Shown in pieces: positions 33,774 through 46,479 of a stretch of 50,061 nt of DNA (the stretch's first letter is position 1; every line of letters begins with the position of its first letter). This DNA comes from Nocardioidaceae bacterium (GTDB taxonomy: Bacteria; Actinomycetota; Actinomycetes; Propionibacteriales; Nocardioidaceae). The position numbers were made by a program, and so were the translations under genes. Under the pieces are notes generated by a model. The model searched no databases, was not told where the DNA came from, and saw nothing but the letters and a program-made list of their open reading frames with translations. The DNA is taken from assembly GCA_009780515.1 (NCBI GenBank), contig WQZX01000015.1:1-50061 (forward strand), read 5' to 3'.

Positions 33774-35327
33774 GTGACCGGCACGCACGACAGCGGGGAC
33801 CAGAGCGGTTCTGTCCCTCCGACCACCCCGGCGGCGCCCTCGGCCTCCGACGCACCTGCCGGACAACCGGCCGAGGACCGGCTGGCCCTCGAGTGGCGCG
33901 CGGTCATCTCCGAGCTCGCCACCCACCAGCGGGCATGGCTGCGGTCCAGCAAGGCCGTAACGATGCACGGCACCACCGCACTCGTCGCGGTCCCTGACGA
34001 CTTCACCCGCAAGCGGCTCGAGGGTCGGCTGCGCAACGACCTCGAGACAGCGCTGAGCTACCGCTTCGACCAGGACATCCAGCTCGCCGTCACCGTCGAC
34101 TCCACCCTGACCCACCTCGAGGAGTCCGGCGAGTACGCCGACACGGCGGCGCAGGAGGCCCAGCCGACCGAGGCTCGGGATCAGTCCCAGGATCGATTCG
34201 GCGACATGTCGACAAAGCAACAAGTCGATCCCGCCGTACCGACCTCCGACGACGGCGTCCCTATCCAGCCGCCGGCCGCGCACCCCGGGGAGTCGAGACT
34301 CAACCCGAAGTACACCTTCGAGACCTTCGTCATCGGGTCGTCCAACCGCTTCCCGCACGCCGCCGCCGTCGCGGTCTCGGAGGCGCCCGGCCGCAGCTAC
34401 AACCCGCTGCTCGTCTACGGGGAGTCCGGCCTCGGAAAGACCCACCTGCTGCACGCCATCGGCCACTACGTCCGCACCATCTACGCCGGCTCGAAGGTCC
34501 GCTACGTGAGCTCGGAGGAGTTCACCAACGAGTTCATCAACTCCATCCGCGACGACCGGTCAGACCGCTTCAAGCGCAAGTACCGAGACGTCGACGTGCT
34601 GCTCATCGACGACATCCAGTTCCTGGAGGGCAAGGAGCAGACGCAGGAGGAGTTCTTCCACACCTTCAACACGCTCCACAACGCCAGCAAGCAGATCGTG
34701 CTCACCTCCGACCGCCCGCCCAAGCGGCTCGAGGCTCTCGAGGACCGGTTGCGCAACCGGTTCGAGTGGGGCCTGATCACCGACGTACAGCCGCCCGACC
34801 TCGAGACCCGCATCGCGATCCTGCGCAAGAAGGCGGCGATGGATCGCCTCACGGCGCCCTCGGACGTGCTCGAGTTCATCGCGAGCAAGATCCACACCAA
34901 CATCCGCGAGCTCGAGGGCGCCCTCATCCGGGTGACGGCCTTCGCCAACCTCAACAAGCAGGGGGTCGACATGACCCTGGCCGAGATCGTGCTCAAGGAC
35001 CTCATCCCCGAGAGCGGCGAGCCGGAGATCACCGCCGGGCTGATCATCGCCCAGACCGCGAACTACTTCGGCCTGACCATCGAGGAGATCACCGGCCCAA
35101 GCCGCGGCCGCCACCTCGTGATGGCCCGCCAGATCGCCATGCACCTCTGCCGCGAGCTCACCAACGACTCGCTGCCGCAGATCGGCAAGCACTTCGGGGG
35201 ACGCGACCACACGACCGTCATGTACGCCGAGCGCAAGATCAACCAGCTCCTCGGAGAGCGGCGCGCCGTCTTCAACCAGGTCAGCGAGCTGACCAACCGG
35301 ATCAAGATGCAGGCCCGCCAGAGCTGA
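33774..35327 (+). CDS. dnaA: Chromosomal replication initiator protein DnaA
   Basis: A 517-residue AAA+ initiator from GTG 33774 with AGAGG upstream. Domain I is [19 protein letters not shown] and following (residues about 35-125), and domain II is a Gln/Asp/Pro-rich linker (about 125-175). The AAA+ domain has Walker [16 protein letters not shown] (about 217) and Walker [13 protein letters not shown] (about 275). Domain IV carries [20 protein letters not shown] and the DnaA signature [14 protein letters not shown] (about 475). It binds TTGTCCACA-type boxes and opens oriC. Boxes are visible on both sides of the gene. Confidence 0.98.
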   Translation: MTGTHDSGDQSGSVPPTTPAAPSASDAPAGQPAEDRLALEWRAVISELATHQRAWLRSSKAVTMHGTTALVAVPDDFTRKRLEGRLRNDLETALSYRFDQDIQLAVTVDSTLTHLEESGEYADTAAQEAQPTEARDQSQDRFGDMSTKQQVDPAVPTSDDGVPIQPPAAHPGESRLNPKYTFETFVIGSSNRFPHAAAVAVSEAPGRSYNPLLVYGESGLGKTHLLHAIGHYVRTIYAGSKVRYVSSEEFTNEFINSIRDDRSDRFKRKYRDVDVLLIDDIQFLEGKEQTQEEFFHTFNTLHNASKQIVLTSDRPPKRLEALEDRLRNRFEWGLITDVQPPDLETRIAILRKKAAMDRLTAPSDVLEFIASKIHTNIRELEGALIRVTAFANLNKQGVDMTLAEIVLKDLIPESGEPEITAGLIIAQTANYFGLTIEEITGPSRGRHLVMARQIAMHLCRELTNDSLPQIGKHFGGRDHTTVMYAERKINQLLGERRAVFNQVSELTNRIKMQARQS

Positions 35328-35760
35328 TCCGGCCGACCCGACCCGTGCGTCGCCCTGTGGACAACCACCCCGGAACCCTCCGAACTACACGGGGAGGATT
35401 CCGTGGAGGCACCTGGGCCGTGGTCCCCAGCCGGCCGCTCCTCCACATCGGCGCCTGCTCCCCCAACGATCCGTCCACAGCGCAATCCACCGAGAACATG
35501 GCGCCTGACCTGGGCAGACGATGGATATCCACAGATTCCACCGGCCCTATGACGACTCCCTACCTACCTATGGATCCGGATCTTCGTGGAACTTCTCCCG
35601 AGCCCCTGCCTGTGAATGACACGTCCTCCGCCCGACCAGCACGCGAATCGGTGACCACCGTGCGCACACGGCAGGGGGCCAGGCGTGGCAGGATGCAATC
35701 CCTTAGTCAGACTTGTCATGACGACGCGTCCGGTCCGGTGCGCACGGAGGTAGGCCACAA
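35328..35760. other. Probable chromosomal origin oriC (dnaA-dnaN interval)
   Basis: A 433-base non-coding interval in the position where actinobacterial oriC lies. DnaA boxes: perfect TGTGGACAA at 35356-35364, CCGTCCACA at 35471-35479 (7 of 9) and ATATCCACA at 35525-35533 (8 of 9). The part around 35520-35590 is less GC-rich than the surroundings (TATGACGACTCC, CTACCTACCTATGG) and may be the unwinding element. The number of strong boxes is low compared with Streptomyces. Confidence 0.75.
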
Positions 35761-36900
35761 GTGAAGTTCCGAGTCGACCGCGATGTTCTCGCGGACGCAG
35801 TCGCCTGGGCTGCCCGCACGCTGCCGGTCAAGCCGAGCATGCCGGTGCTGGCGGGCCTGCTGATCGAGGCCAGCGACGACGGGCTGGTGCTCTCGAGCTT
35901 CGACTACGAGACCTCCGCGCGGGCCAACCTCGCTGCCGAGGTCAGCGACGAGGGCAAGGCCCTGGTCAGCGGACGGCTGCTCTCCGACATCTGCCGCAGC
36001 CTGCCGAACAAGCCGGTCGACATCGCGCTCGACGGCGCTCGTGTGGCGCTGACCTGCGGCTCGTCGCGCTTCTCGCTGCAGACCCTCCCGGTCGAGGACT
36101 ACCCGACCATCCCGGACATGCCGTCGGCCAGCGGCACCGTCGCCAGCGACGTCTTCGCCCACGCGGTCGCCCAGGCGGTCACCGCCGCGGGTCGTGACGA
36201 GATGCTCCCCGTCCTGACCGGCGTCCGCGTCGAGATCGAGGGCGACTCGATCTCGCTGCTCGCCACCGACCGGTTCCGGCTGTCCCACCGCGAGCTCGGC
36301 TGGAGCCCCGGCACCCCCGATGCCTCGCTCGCCGCCCTGGTGCCGGCCAAGGTCCTCGCCGACACGGCGAAGGCCCTCACGGCCGGCGCGGAGATCACTA
36401 TCGCCCTCGCGGGGGGCGGCACGGGCGACGGGCTGATCGGCTTCGAGGGCACCGGCCCGGGCGGCACCCGACGCACCACCACCCGGCTGCTCGACGGTGA
36501 GTTCCCGAAGGTCCGCGGACTGTTCCCGAGCGAGCGTCTGACCGTCGCGAAGATCGACAAGGCAGCGCTGATCGAGTCGGTCAAGCGCGTCGCGCTCGTG
36601 GCCGAGCGCAACGCCGCCGTACAGCTGGCGTTCAAGGACGGAGCGCTGACGCTCGACGCCGGCTCCGGCGACCAGGCGCAGGCCTCCGAGGCCGTGCCGG
36701 CCGAGATCGATGGCGACGACCTCGTGACGGGCTTCAGCCCGCAGTACCTCCTTGACGGCCTGACCGCTATCGACGAGTCGGTCGTCGAGCTGGCCTTCAC
36801 CCAGTCCTCCAAGCCGGTGGTCATCTCGGGCACGGGCGACGGTGCCGAGGAAGGCGATGCCTTCCGCTACCTCCTGATGCCACGCCGCCTGTTGTCGTGA
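35761..36900 (+). CDS. dnaN: DNA polymerase III sliding clamp (beta subunit)
   Basis: A 379-residue clamp from GTG 35761 with GGAGGT upstream. It begins MKFRVDRDVLADAVAWAART, a standard DnaN start, and has three repeated clamp domains. RDEMLPVLTGVRVEIEGDSI opens the second domain and LLMPRRL is the conserved C-terminus. It encircles DNA and tethers polymerase III. The interval to dnaA holds oriC. Confidence 0.97.
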   Translation: MKFRVDRDVLADAVAWAARTLPVKPSMPVLAGLLIEASDDGLVLSSFDYETSARANLAAEVSDEGKALVSGRLLSDICRSLPNKPVDIALDGARVALTCGSSRFSLQTLPVEDYPTIPDMPSASGTVASDVFAHAVAQAVTAAGRDEMLPVLTGVRVEIEGDSISLLATDRFRLSHRELGWSPGTPDASLAALVPAKVLADTAKALTAGAEITIALAGGGTGDGLIGFEGTGPGGTRRTTTRLLDGEFPKVRGLFPSERLTVAKIDKAALIESVKRVALVAERNAAVQLAFKDGALTLDAGSGDQAQASEAVPAEIDGDDLVTGFSPQYLLDGLTAIDESVVELAFTQSSKPVVISGTGDGAEEGDAFRYLLMPRRLLS

Positions 36901-36999
36901 CATCTGCGCGAGCGGGTCGCCGCAGCGGCAAGACCCAGGTGTAGTTCCCCGGCAGGACGTGGCCGGACCAGGATGCACTCTCGTTGCGGAGGGCGGGCG

Positions 37000-37029
37000 C
37001 TGACGCCGCTGTGGGCGGGACGGTAACGT
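37000..37029 (+). promoter_or_regulatory. Candidate gnd promoter
   Basis: CTGACG (37000-37005), an 18-base spacer and TAACGT (37024-37029) fit a housekeeping promoter in the 172-base gap before gnd. Confidence 0.5.
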
Positions 37030-37072
37030 CGGCATCACCCGTGGATCGTCCCTCGACGAAGGAGCACACCGC

Positions 37073-37960
37073 ATGCCCACTCTCGGTCTGATCGGTCTCG
37101 GCAAGATGGGTGGCAACATGCGCACCCGGATGCGCGACGCCGGCCTCGAGGTCATCGGCTACGACCGCAACCCCGACGTCACCGACGTCGCCAGTCTCGA
37201 GGAGCTGGTCGAGAAGCTGCCCAGCCCGAAGCTGATCTGGGTGATGGTGCCCGCGGGCGAGCCCACGCGCTCCACCATCGCCGAGCTCAAGGGCCTGCTC
37301 AGCGAGGGCGACGTCGTCGTCGACGGCGGCAACTCCAAGTACACCGACGACGCGGCCAACGCCGCCTCGCTCGCCGAGAAGGGCATCGGGTTCGTCGACT
37401 GCGGCGTCTCCGGCGGCGTGTGGGGTCTCAAGAACGGCTACGCGCTGATGTACGGCGGCGCGAAGGACGACGCCGCGAAGGTGATGCCGTTCCTGGAGGC
37501 TCTCAAGCCCGACGGCACCGACGACGGCCTGGTCCACTGCGGCCCGACGCCGGGCGCCGGCCACTTCGCCAAGATGGTCCACAACGGGATCGAGTACGCC
37601 ATGATGCAGGCCTACGCCGAGGGCTGGGAGCTGCTCGACAAGGTCGACATCGTCGAGAACGTGCCCGAGATCTTCGCCTCGTGGCGCACCGGGACCGTCG
37701 TACGCTCCTGGCTGTTGGACCTGCTGGTCGACCAGCTGCGTGCCGACGAGCACCTTTCGCACATCAAGGGCTGGGCCGAGGACTCCGGCGAGGGCCGCTG
37801 GACCGTCGAGGCGGCGATCGAGAACGCCGTGCCGATGCCGGCGATCTCGGCCAGCCTCTTCGCGCGGTTCGTGTCCCGCCAGGACGACGACTACGCCATG
37901 AAGGCGATCTCGGCGATGCGCAACGGCTTCGGCGGGCACGCCATCCAGGCCGAGTCCTGA
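37073..37960 (+). CDS. gnd: 6-phosphogluconate dehydrogenase (decarboxylating), short form
   Basis: A 295-residue enzyme with AAGGAG before the ATG. GLIGLGKMGGNMRTRM (residues 4-19) binds the nicotinamide cofactor, DGGNSKYTDDA binds 6-phosphogluconate, GVSGGVWGLKNGYALMYGG is the conserved core, and GHFAKMVHNGIEYAMMQAYA holds the catalytic lysine. It makes ribulose 5-phosphate, CO2 and NAD(P)H in the pentose phosphate pathway. At about 300 residues it belongs to the short GndA-like class rather than the 470-residue enterobacterial one. The place between dnaN and recF is typical of actinobacteria. Confidence 0.95.
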   Translation: MPTLGLIGLGKMGGNMRTRMRDAGLEVIGYDRNPDVTDVASLEELVEKLPSPKLIWVMVPAGEPTRSTIAELKGLLSEGDVVVDGGNSKYTDDAANAASLAEKGIGFVDCGVSGGVWGLKNGYALMYGGAKDDAAKVMPFLEALKPDGTDDGLVHCGPTPGAGHFAKMVHNGIEYAMMQAYAEGWELLDKVDIVENVPEIFASWRTGTVVRSWLLDLLVDQLRADEHLSHIKGWAEDSGEGRWTVEAAIENAVPMPAISASLFARFVSRQDDDYAMKAISAMRNGFGGHAIQAES

Positions 37961-37964
37961 GGCC

Positions 37965-38381
37965 TCAGGCGATCGTGTAGCCGATCCGCACCACGGCGAA
38001 GGCCAGCCAGATCGTCCACACCACGATCGCGGCGGGGTGCCGGAGGATCCGGTCGAGCTGGGGCGCGGGTCGACCCTGCACCCGGTTGCGTACGACGACC
38101 CAGGCCAGCCCGAGCACGAACGCGATCAGCACGGGTCCGAACGGGTTGGCCCACAGCGCGTCGTGCCAGCGCCCGTGCATGAGGTAGGTCCACGACCGGG
38201 TGAGTCCGCAGCCGGGGCACGGGAGGCCGGTGAGCCGGCGGAACGGGCAGATGATCGGTCCGTCCTCGATGTGGTCCACCGGCAGGAGCGCGGCCACGCC
38301 GAGCGCGAGCACCCCGCTGCCGGCCACCATCTCGGTGATCGTGGGCAGCGGGGTGCGCGCGGCGGTGGCCGCGGGGCTCAC
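37965..38381 (-). CDS. DUF2752 membrane protein
   Basis: A 138-residue protein from GTG 38381; a TTG at 38393 is in frame but would overlap the upstream stop. CPFRRLTGLPCPGCGLTRSW is the DUF2752 signature, with cysteines spaced as C-x9-C-x2-C. Three hydrophobic segments are visible (VLALGVAALLPV, VLIAFVLGLAWVVV and AIVVWTIWLAFAVVRIGYTI). Function unknown. It follows the TM2-domain gene by four bases, a pairing often seen in actinobacteria, and the two converge on gnd. Confidence 0.85.
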   Translation of the reverse strand: MSPAATAARTPLPTITEMVAGSGVLALGVAALLPVDHIEDGPIICPFRRLTGLPCPGCGLTRSWTYLMHGRWHDALWANPFGPVLIAFVLGLAWVVVRNRVQGRPAPQLDRILRHPAAIVVWTIWLAFAVVRIGYTIA

Positions 38382-38385
38382 CTGC

Positions 38386-38898
38386 TCAAGCAAGCGGACG
38401 ACCCTGGACGTCGGGCACCTTGCGCAGCGTGATCATGATGGCGTCGATCAGGCTCCAGATGCCCAGGCCGCCGCAGGTCAGCAGCTTCGCGACGCCGAGG
38501 CCGGTGTAGCCGAGGTAGAACCGGTCGACGCCGAGCCCGCCGAGGAGCCAGGTCAGGATCAGCGCGGTGATCCAGTCCTTGTCGGAGAACAGGCCCGGGA
38601 TCTGCTTGGCCATGACGTACTGCTGGCTGTCGGCCGAGCGGACGGCGGTCTCCGGCTTGAGCTGCTGGATGCTGGCCATCTGGGCGAGCTGCCCGATCTG
38701 CAGCGGGCCGTGCTCCTGGCCGAGCATGTTCACGTAGAACGGGCCCTGTGGGTTGACCTGGCCGTAGCCGGGAGCCGGGTAGCCGGGCTGCTGCCCGCCG
38801 TAGCCCTGCTGGGGTGCGCCGTACTCCGGCTGCTGGGGCGACCCGTAGGGCTGCTGCGGGTCGGGAGCGCCGTACGGCGGGGGAGGTGGTTGCGTCAT
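38386..38898 (-). CDS. TM2-domain membrane protein with GYF-like domain
   Basis: A 170-residue protein. The N-terminal 50 residues are Pro/Gln/Gly/Tyr-rich ([20 protein letters not shown]). [20 protein letters not shown] and following resemble a GYF_2 domain. The C-terminus carries the TM2 domain: [20 protein letters not shown], then [18 protein letters not shown], with the DRF motif between two helices. Function unknown. It is divergent from recF. Confidence 0.88.
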   Translation of the reverse strand: MTQPPPPPYGAPDPQQPYGSPQQPEYGAPQQGYGGQQPGYPAPGYGQVNPQGPFYVNMLGQEHGPLQIGQLAQMASIQQLKPETAVRSADSQQYVMAKQIPGLFSDKDWITALILTWLLGGLGVDRFYLGYTGLGVAKLLTCGGLGIWSLIDAIMITLRKVPDVQGRPLA

Positions 38899-38980
38899 GA
38901 GCGGGAGCCTAGGCTGAATCGTCTGCGTTCAAACGCGGACGACAGCGGTAGGGATCGGAAAGTTCGCGGAGGTGACGGGG

Positions 38981-40111
38981 ATGCACGTCGCTCACCTCAC
39001 CCTGCACGACTTCCGGTCCTACCCGGAGCTGGAGCTGGCGCTCGAGCCTGGTGTCACCGCCTTCGTGGGACGCAACGGCCAGGGCAAGACCAACCTCGTC
39101 GAGGCGATCGACTACCTCTCGCGGCTCGGCTCGCACCGCGTCGCCAGCGACGCCCCACTGATCCGGGCCGGCGCGAGCCAGTCGGTGGTGCGCGCCGCCG
39201 TGGTCAAGGACGGCCGCACCGCGGTGCTCGAGGTCGAGCTGAACCCGGGGCGCGCCAACCGGGCGCGGATCAATCGCTCCCCGCTCACGCGGGCCCGGGA
39301 CATCGTCGGCATCGTGCGGACCGTGGTCTTCAGCCCCGAGGACCTCGCACTGGTCAAGGGCGACCCCTCGGACCGGCGCCGCTTCCTCGACGACCTGCTC
39401 GTCCTGCGCACACCCCGGCTCGCCGGGGTGCGCAGCGACTACGACCGGGTGCTGAAGCAGCGCAACAGCCTCCTCAAGACCTTGTACGCCGCCCGCGGCT
39501 CGGCTCGCGACGCCGCCCTGGCGACGCTGGCGGTCTGGGACGAGCAGCTCGTCGCGGTCGGCTCGGAGCTGCTCGCCGCGCGGATCAGGCTGACCGACGA
39601 CCTGGCGCCGTACCTCGGCAAGGCGTACGAGGCGGTCGCCCGCGGGGCCTCGCGCGACGACGCCCGGATCGCCTATCGCTCGACCGTCCCGGGGGACGCC
39701 GACGACCCCCGCCCGGCGTACGTCGAGGAGCTGGCGCGCCGCCAGCGCGACGAGATCGACCGCGGGCTGACCCTCGTCGGACCCCACCGCGACGAGCTGG
39801 AGCTGACGCTCGGTCCGGGCGACGACGCTCGGCTTCCGGTGAAGGGCTACGCCTCGCACGGGGAGTCGTGGTCGTTCGCGCTCGCGCTGCGGCTGGCGGC
39901 GTACGACCTGCTGCGGTCCGACGGCGACGACCCGATCCTGGTGCTCGACGACGTCTTCGCCGAGCTCGACGCCGGGCGACGCAGCCAGCTGGCCGCGCTG
40001 GTGGCGGGTGCCGAGCAGGTGCTGGTGACGGCCGCGGTCGAGGAGGACGTGCCGCCGGAGCTGCGGGGGACGACCTTCCGGGTGGCCGGCGGCGAGGTGA
40101 CCCGTGCCTGA
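38981..40111 (+). CDS. recF: DNA replication and repair protein RecF
   Basis: A 376-residue SMC-like ATPase from ATG 38981, chosen because GGAGGTGA lies seven bases upstream; GTG 38972 is inside that signal. [20 protein letters not shown] is Walker A (about residue 28). [13 protein letters not shown] is the ABC signature-equivalent region, and [15 protein letters not shown] is Walker B. It loads RecA at single-strand gaps. The stop overlaps the DUF721 start by eight bases. Confidence 0.96.
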   Translation: MHVAHLTLHDFRSYPELELALEPGVTAFVGRNGQGKTNLVEAIDYLSRLGSHRVASDAPLIRAGASQSVVRAAVVKDGRTAVLEVELNPGRANRARINRSPLTRARDIVGIVRTVVFSPEDLALVKGDPSDRRRFLDDLLVLRTPRLAGVRSDYDRVLKQRNSLLKTLYAARGSARDAALATLAVWDEQLVAVGSELLAARIRLTDDLAPYLGKAYEAVARGASRDDARIAYRSTVPGDADDPRPAYVEELARRQRDEIDRGLTLVGPHRDELELTLGPGDDARLPVKGYASHGESWSFALALRLAAYDLLRSDGDDPILVLDDVFAELDAGRRSQLAALVAGAEQVLVTAAVEEDVPPELRGTTFRVAGGEVTRA

Positions 40112-40700
40112 GGACGAGCGCGACGAGACGCCACCGGAGGACGAGGAGCACCGGCCCGAGGGGCTCGACCTCGCGCGCGCCCTGCTCAAGGGCGTCCTCG
40201 GCAGCGCTCCCCCGCCGCCCGGCAGGCAGCGCCGGCGCGCCGGTCAGCCCGGTCAGCCCGGTCAGCCCGGTCAGCCCGGCGCTGGCAGGACGGGTCGGCG
40301 GATCCGGCACGGTGAGGCGCAGCTCAGCGGCGCGCATCCCGACGGCCGCGACCCGCAGACCCTGTCGTCGGAGGTCGACCGGGTCATCGGCGACCGTGGA
40401 TGGGCTCTGGACCTGCAGGTCCGCGCGGTGTTCGCACGCTGGCCGGAGCTCGTGGGCGCGGAGATCGGCGCCCACTCGACGCCGGAGAGCCTGACCGACG
40501 GCGTGCTCGTCGTACGGGCGCACTCGACGGCGTGGGCCACGCAGCTGAAGATGTTCGTGAGCGGGATCGTGCGGCGGCTGAACGAGGAGCTCGGCGACGG
40601 CACGGTGACCGTCGTGGAGGTGCTCGCGCCCAACGCGCCGAGCTGGAAGCACGGCCTGCGCAGCACCAAGGGTCGCGGGCCCCGCGACACCTACGGATGA
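40104..40700 (+). CDS. DUF721 (DciA-like) protein
   Basis: A 198-residue protein from GTG 40104, overlapping recF. After an acidic start comes an Arg/Pro/Gly linker containing four GQP repeats. The DUF721 domain then spans [40 protein letters not shown] and [23 protein letters not shown]721 includes DciA, the ancestral bacterial helicase operator, and this actinobacterial family (Rv0004-like) probably helps load DnaB. It lies between recF and gyrB, as usual. Confidence 0.9.
   Translation: MPEDERDETPPEDEEHRPEGLDLARALLKGVLGSAPPPPGRQRRRAGQPGQPGQPGQPGAGRTGRRIRHGEAQLSGAHPDGRDPQTLSSEVDRVIGDRGWALDLQVRAVFARWPELVGAEIGAHSTPESLTDGVLVVRAHSTAWATQLKMFVSGIVRRLNEELGDGTVTVVEVLAPNAPSWKHGLRSTKGRGPRDTYG
40242..40277 (+). 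repeat. Nine-base tandem repeat (4 copies) inside DUF721 gene
   Basis: GGTCAGCCC occurs four times without change, coding for GQP x4 in the linker. Perfect copies of this kind can change number by slippage without frameshift. Confidence 0.95.
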
Positions 40701-40862
40701 CGCCCTCTCTGCGCCCCTGGGGGCCCGGCCGCCCGTATCGGGACCCATCGGTCCCCCTGATCGGCGCTTGTGTGGCCGGTTCCAGGCTCCTGAGGGGCAT
40801 CTGAAATCCCTCCGGCGACCCCGTCGCGGGGTGTGGGACGTGTCCTGAGCCACGCAGACCGG

Positions 40863-40868
40863 TATCAT
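40863..40868 (+). promoter_or_regulatory. Candidate gyrB -10 element
   Basis: TATCAT lies in the 287-base DUF721-gyrB gap, 120 bases before gyrB, with a weak TGTCC-like -35. The rest of the gap shows only short GC-rich hairpins. Confidence 0.35.
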
Positions 40869-40987
40869 GGACCCCGGCCGGGCTAGCGCCGCGACGGGGG
40901 AGACCTCGGCGCTCAGCTGTCGGCCTTCGTCATGCCGACGACGGGCGATCTCGGAGCCGGCTTGCCCGTGGAGCAAAGGGGTCGCAG

Positions 40988-43048
<2,061 letters not shown>

Positions 43049-43099
43049 GTATCTAGTCCAGATCTTAGATTTCGTTAGAACCACGCAGAGAGAGCAATC

Positions 43100-45787
43100 G
43101 TGACCGAGACGCAGAGCAACCTGGGCGACGGAGCCGGCGGCGCAGGAGGCCGGGTCGAGCCGATCGACCTGCAGGAGTCGATGAAGCGCTCCTACATCGA
43201 CTACGCGATGGCCGTCATCGTGGGCCGAGCGCTTCCCGACGTACGCGACGGGCTGAAGCCGGTGCACCGCCGCGTCCTCTACGCCATGTACGACGGCGGC
43301 TACCGCCCCACGGCCGGCTACTCGAAGTGCTCGCGCGTGGTCGGCGACGTCATGGGTCAGTACCACCCGCACGGCGACTCGGCGATCTATGACACCCTCG
43401 TGCGGCTCGCGCAGCCGTGGGTCATGCGGGCGCCGCTGATCCAGGGCCAGGGCAACTTCGGCTCTCCGGGCAACGACCCGGCCGCGGCCATGCGGTACAC
43501 CGAGTGCCGGATGGCCCCGCTGGCCATGGAGATGGTCAAGGACATCGAGAAGGAGACCGTCGACTTCGGTCCCAACTACGACGGCCGCTCCCAGGAGCCG
43601 CTGGTCCTGCCGGCGCGCTTCCCGAACCTCCTGGTCAACGGATCGGCCGGCATCGCGGTCGGCATGGCGACCTCCATCCCGCCGCACAACCTGCGCGAGG
43701 TCGCCGACGGCGCCAAGTGGGCCCTCGAGCACCCCGACGCCTCCCGTGAGGAGCTGCAGGAGGCGCTCCTGGAGCGGATCAAGGGCCCCGACTTCCCCAA
43801 CGCCGCGCTGATCGTCGGCCGCGAGGGCATCGAGCAGGCCTACCGCACCGGCCGTGGCTCGATCACCCAGCGCGCGGTGATCGAGGTCGACGAGGACGCC
43901 AAGGGCCGCACCTGCCTGGTCATCACCGAGCTGCCCTACATGGTCAACCCCGACAACCTCGCCGAGAAGATCGCCGACCTGGCGATCAGCGGCAAGGTGC
44001 AGGGCATCGCCGACGTACGCGACGACACGTCCTCGCGCACCGGCCAGCGACTCGTCGTCGTGCTCAAGCGCGACGCCGTCGCGCGGGTCGTGCTGAACAA
44101 CCTGCTCAAGCACACCGAGCTGCAGACCAACTTCAGCGCGAACATGCTGGCGCTGGTCGACGGTGTGCCGCGCACGCTCACCATCGACCAGTTCATCAGC
44201 AACTGGGTCGACCACCAGGTCGACGTGATCAGGCGCCGCACCGAGTACCTCCTGCGTGAGGCCGAGAAGCGCGCACACATCCTGCGCGGTCTGGTCAAGG
44301 CGCTCGACGCGCTCGACGAGGTCATCGCGCTCATCCGCGCGAGCGCCAGCGCCGAGGCGGCCCGCTCGGGCCTGATCGACCTGCTCGACATCGACGAGGA
44401 GCAGGCGCGCGCGATCCTCGAGATGCAGCTGCGCCAGCTCGCCGCCCTCGAGCGGCAGAAGATCATCGACGACCTCGCCGAGCTCGAGGAGCGGATCGCC
44501 GACTACAAGGACATCCTGGCCAACGTCACCCGCCAGCGGTCGATCGTCGCCGAGGAGCTCACCGAGATCGTCGACAAGTACGGCGACGACCGTCGTACCC
44601 AGATCATCGCGGCTGACGGCGACCTCTCGATGGAGGACCTGATCCCCGACGAGGACCAGGTCGTCTCGATCACCCGCGGCGGCTACGCCAAGCGGACCCG
44701 CGCCGACCAGTACCGCCTCCAGAAGCGGGGTGGCAAGGGCGTCCGGGGCGCTTCGCTGAAGGGCGACGACGTGGTCGAGCACTTCATCGCGACGACCTCG
44801 CACCACTGGCTGCTGTTCTTCACCACCGCCGGCCGCGTCTACCGGACCAAGGTCTACAACCTGCCCGAGGCGCTGCGCGACGCGAAGGGCGGCCACGTGG
44901 CCGGCCTGCTCTCGTTCCAGCCCGACGAGCAGATCGCCCAGGTGCTCGCGATCCGTGACTACGAGCAGGCGCCGTACCTCGTGCTCGCGACCCGCAGCGG
45001 CCTGGTCAAGATGACCCGGCTCGGCGACTACAACAGCCCTCGCCAGGCCGGCGTCATCGCGATCAACTTCAAGCGCGACGACGACGAGCTGATCGGCGCC
45101 GAGCTGGTCGACGGAGAGGACTCGATCCTGCTGGTCTCCCGCAAGGGGCAGTCGATCCGGTTCAACGCCGGCGACCAGCTGCGGCCGATGGGGCGCGCGA
45201 CCGCGGGCGTGACGGGCATGAAGTTCCGCGAGGACGACTCGCTGCTGTCGATGGCGGTCATCCGCGCCGCCGACGCCGCGCACGAGGACTCCGACGAGAA
45301 CATCCAGTACGTCTTCACCATCACCAACGGCGGCTTCGCCAAGCGCACCCGGATCTCGGAGTACAAGATCCAGGGTCGCGGCGGCCTGGGCGTCAAGGCG
45401 ATGAAGCTGGAGAACGAGGAGCGCGGCGCGCTCGTCGGAGCGTTCATCGTCGTCGAGGGTGACGAGGTCCTGTCGATCACGGCGACCGGGCAGGTCGTCC
45501 GCTCGCCCATCAACGAGGACTTCCGGCCCACCGGAAGGTCCACCCAGGGCGTGAAGTTCGTGAGCCCGAAGAAGGGCGACTCGGTGGCCGTCGTGGCCCG
45601 GTCGGTGGAGTCCAAGGCCGTCGAGGCCATCGGCGAGGAGGTGCTCGAGGCACCGGCCGACGAGACCGCGCCGGACGGCGCCCCGACGGCGTCGGAATCG
45701 TCGGATCAGGGTACGAGTGACACAATCGGGGACGCCGGGGCGGCGAACAGCGCTGTCGACGGTGACACTTCGGAGGATGGGGACTGA
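43100..45787 (+). CDS. gyrA: DNA gyrase subunit A
   Basis: An 895-residue subunit from GTG 43100, 51 bases after gyr[21 protein letters not shown] and [16 protein letters not shown] open the winged-helix domain. [20 protein letters not shown] is the quinolone region, and [10 protein letters not shown] has the catalytic tyrosine. [10 protein letters not shown] near residue 540 is the GyrA box that marks true gyrase rather than topoisomerase IV, starting the beta-pinwheel C-terminal domain. The last 50 residues are an acidic Ala/Ser/Asp tail. The quinolone-region serine and aspartate (HGDSAIYD) are the susceptible type. Confidence 0.98.
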   Translation: MTETQSNLGDGAGGAGGRVEPIDLQESMKRSYIDYAMAVIVGRALPDVRDGLKPVHRRVLYAMYDGGYRPTAGYSKCSRVVGDVMGQYHPHGDSAIYDTLVRLAQPWVMRAPLIQGQGNFGSPGNDPAAAMRYTECRMAPLAMEMVKDIEKETVDFGPNYDGRSQEPLVLPARFPNLLVNGSAGIAVGMATSIPPHNLREVADGAKWALEHPDASREELQEALLERIKGPDFPNAALIVGREGIEQAYRTGRGSITQRAVIEVDEDAKGRTCLVITELPYMVNPDNLAEKIADLAISGKVQGIADVRDDTSSRTGQRLVVVLKRDAVARVVLNNLLKHTELQTNFSANMLALVDGVPRTLTIDQFISNWVDHQVDVIRRRTEYLLREAEKRAHILRGLVKALDALDEVIALIRASASAEAARSGLIDLLDIDEEQARAILEMQLRQLAALERQKIIDDLAELEERIADYKDILANVTRQRSIVAEELTEIVDKYGDDRRTQIIAADGDLSMEDLIPDEDQVVSITRGGYAKRTRADQYRLQKRGGKGVRGASLKGDDVVEHFIATTSHHWLLFFTTAGRVYRTKVYNLPEALRDAKGGHVAGLLSFQPDEQIAQVLAIRDYEQAPYLVLATRSGLVKMTRLGDYNSPRQAGVIAINFKRDDDELIGAELVDGEDSILLVSRKGQSIRFNAGDQLRPMGRATAGVTGMKFREDDSLLSMAVIRAADAAHEDSDENIQYVFTITNGGFAKRTRISEYKIQGRGGLGVKAMKLENEERGALVGAFIVVEGDEVLSITATGQVVRSPINEDFRPTGRSTQGVKFVSPKKGDSVAVVARSVESKAVEAIGEEVLEAPADETAPDGAPTASESSDQGTSDTIGDAGAANSAVDGDTSEDGD

Positions 45788-46293
45788 TGACCGACAGCGT
45801 CGAGGACACCGCGATCCGGCCCGTCGGCACCGCCGGCGACTCCGGCCGAGGACGCACTGACCTTCCGGTGACGCCGTCCACGCCTCCGCCCGCCGCGCCT
45901 CCGGGTGCGATGGGCAGGGCTCCGCGCCGTGCGCGCCTCCGGCTCACCAGGATCGACCCGTGGTCGGTCATGAAGACCTCGTTCCTGCTCTCGATCGCGT
46001 TCGCGGTCGTCACCGTGGTCTCGGTCGCGATGGTGTGGGAGGTCCTCGGCGCAGCCGGCGTCTGGGACTCGATCAACAGCACCGTCGAGTCCGGTCTCCA
46101 GAGCGGCAGCAGCTCCAGCTTCCAGGTCCAGGACTACATCGGCACTGGCCGCGTGCTCGGCTTCACCGTGCTCGTGGCGGCCGTCGACATCGTGCTGATC
46201 ACCGCGGCGGCCACCCTCGGCGCCTTCCTCTACAACATGTCGGCCGCCCTGCTCGGCGGTGTCGAGCTGACGCTCGCGGAGGACGGTCACTGA
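45787..46293 (+). CDS. DUF3566 membrane protein
   Basis: A 168-residue protein whose start shares one base with the gyrA stop (TGATG). A Pro/Ala-rich N-terminal 45 residues are followed by RRARLRLTRIDPWSVMKTSF, the DUF3566 signature, then two helices: LSIAFAVVTVVSVAMVWEVL and VLGFTVLVAAVDIVLITAAA. The end FLYNMSAALLGGVELTL is conserved. It corresponds to Rv0007 and follows gyrA throughout actinobacteria. Its function is unknown; links to cell division or wall synthesis are suggested only by context. Confidence 0.9.
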   Translation: MTDSVEDTAIRPVGTAGDSGRGRTDLPVTPSTPPPAAPPGAMGRAPRRARLRLTRIDPWSVMKTSFLLSIAFAVVTVVSVAMVWEVLGAAGVWDSINSTVESGLQSGSSSSFQVQDYIGTGRVLGFTVLVAAVDIVLITAAATLGAFLYNMSAALLGGVELTLAEDGH

Positions 46294-46400
46294 GTCGCTC
46301 CCGGAGGCGCTCCCCCGTTTTGTCGGGCTGGAGCAGGCTCCGGTAGTGTTCAACCTCGGCTTGGGCGGAAGAGGCTTCCACTCCGACGCACTCGCCACCC

Positions 46401-46474
46401 GGGCCTATAGCTCAGACGGTTAGAGCACCACACTGATAATGTGGGGGTCAGAGGTTCAAGTCCTCTTAGGCCCA
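46401..46474 (+). tRNA. tRNA-Ile (GAT)
   Basis: A 74-base cloverleaf. The acceptor GGGCCTA pairs with TAGGCCC, the anticodon stem CCACA/TGTGG holds loop CTGATAA (GAT at 46435-46437), and the T arm reads GAGGTTCAAGTCCTC. CCA is not encoded. Confidence 0.97.
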
Positions 46475-46479
46475 CGGAC

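Noticed and set aside
43379..43420. Quinolone-resistance change in GyrA
   Set aside because: The region reads HGDSAIYD, with the serine and aspartate of the susceptible type.
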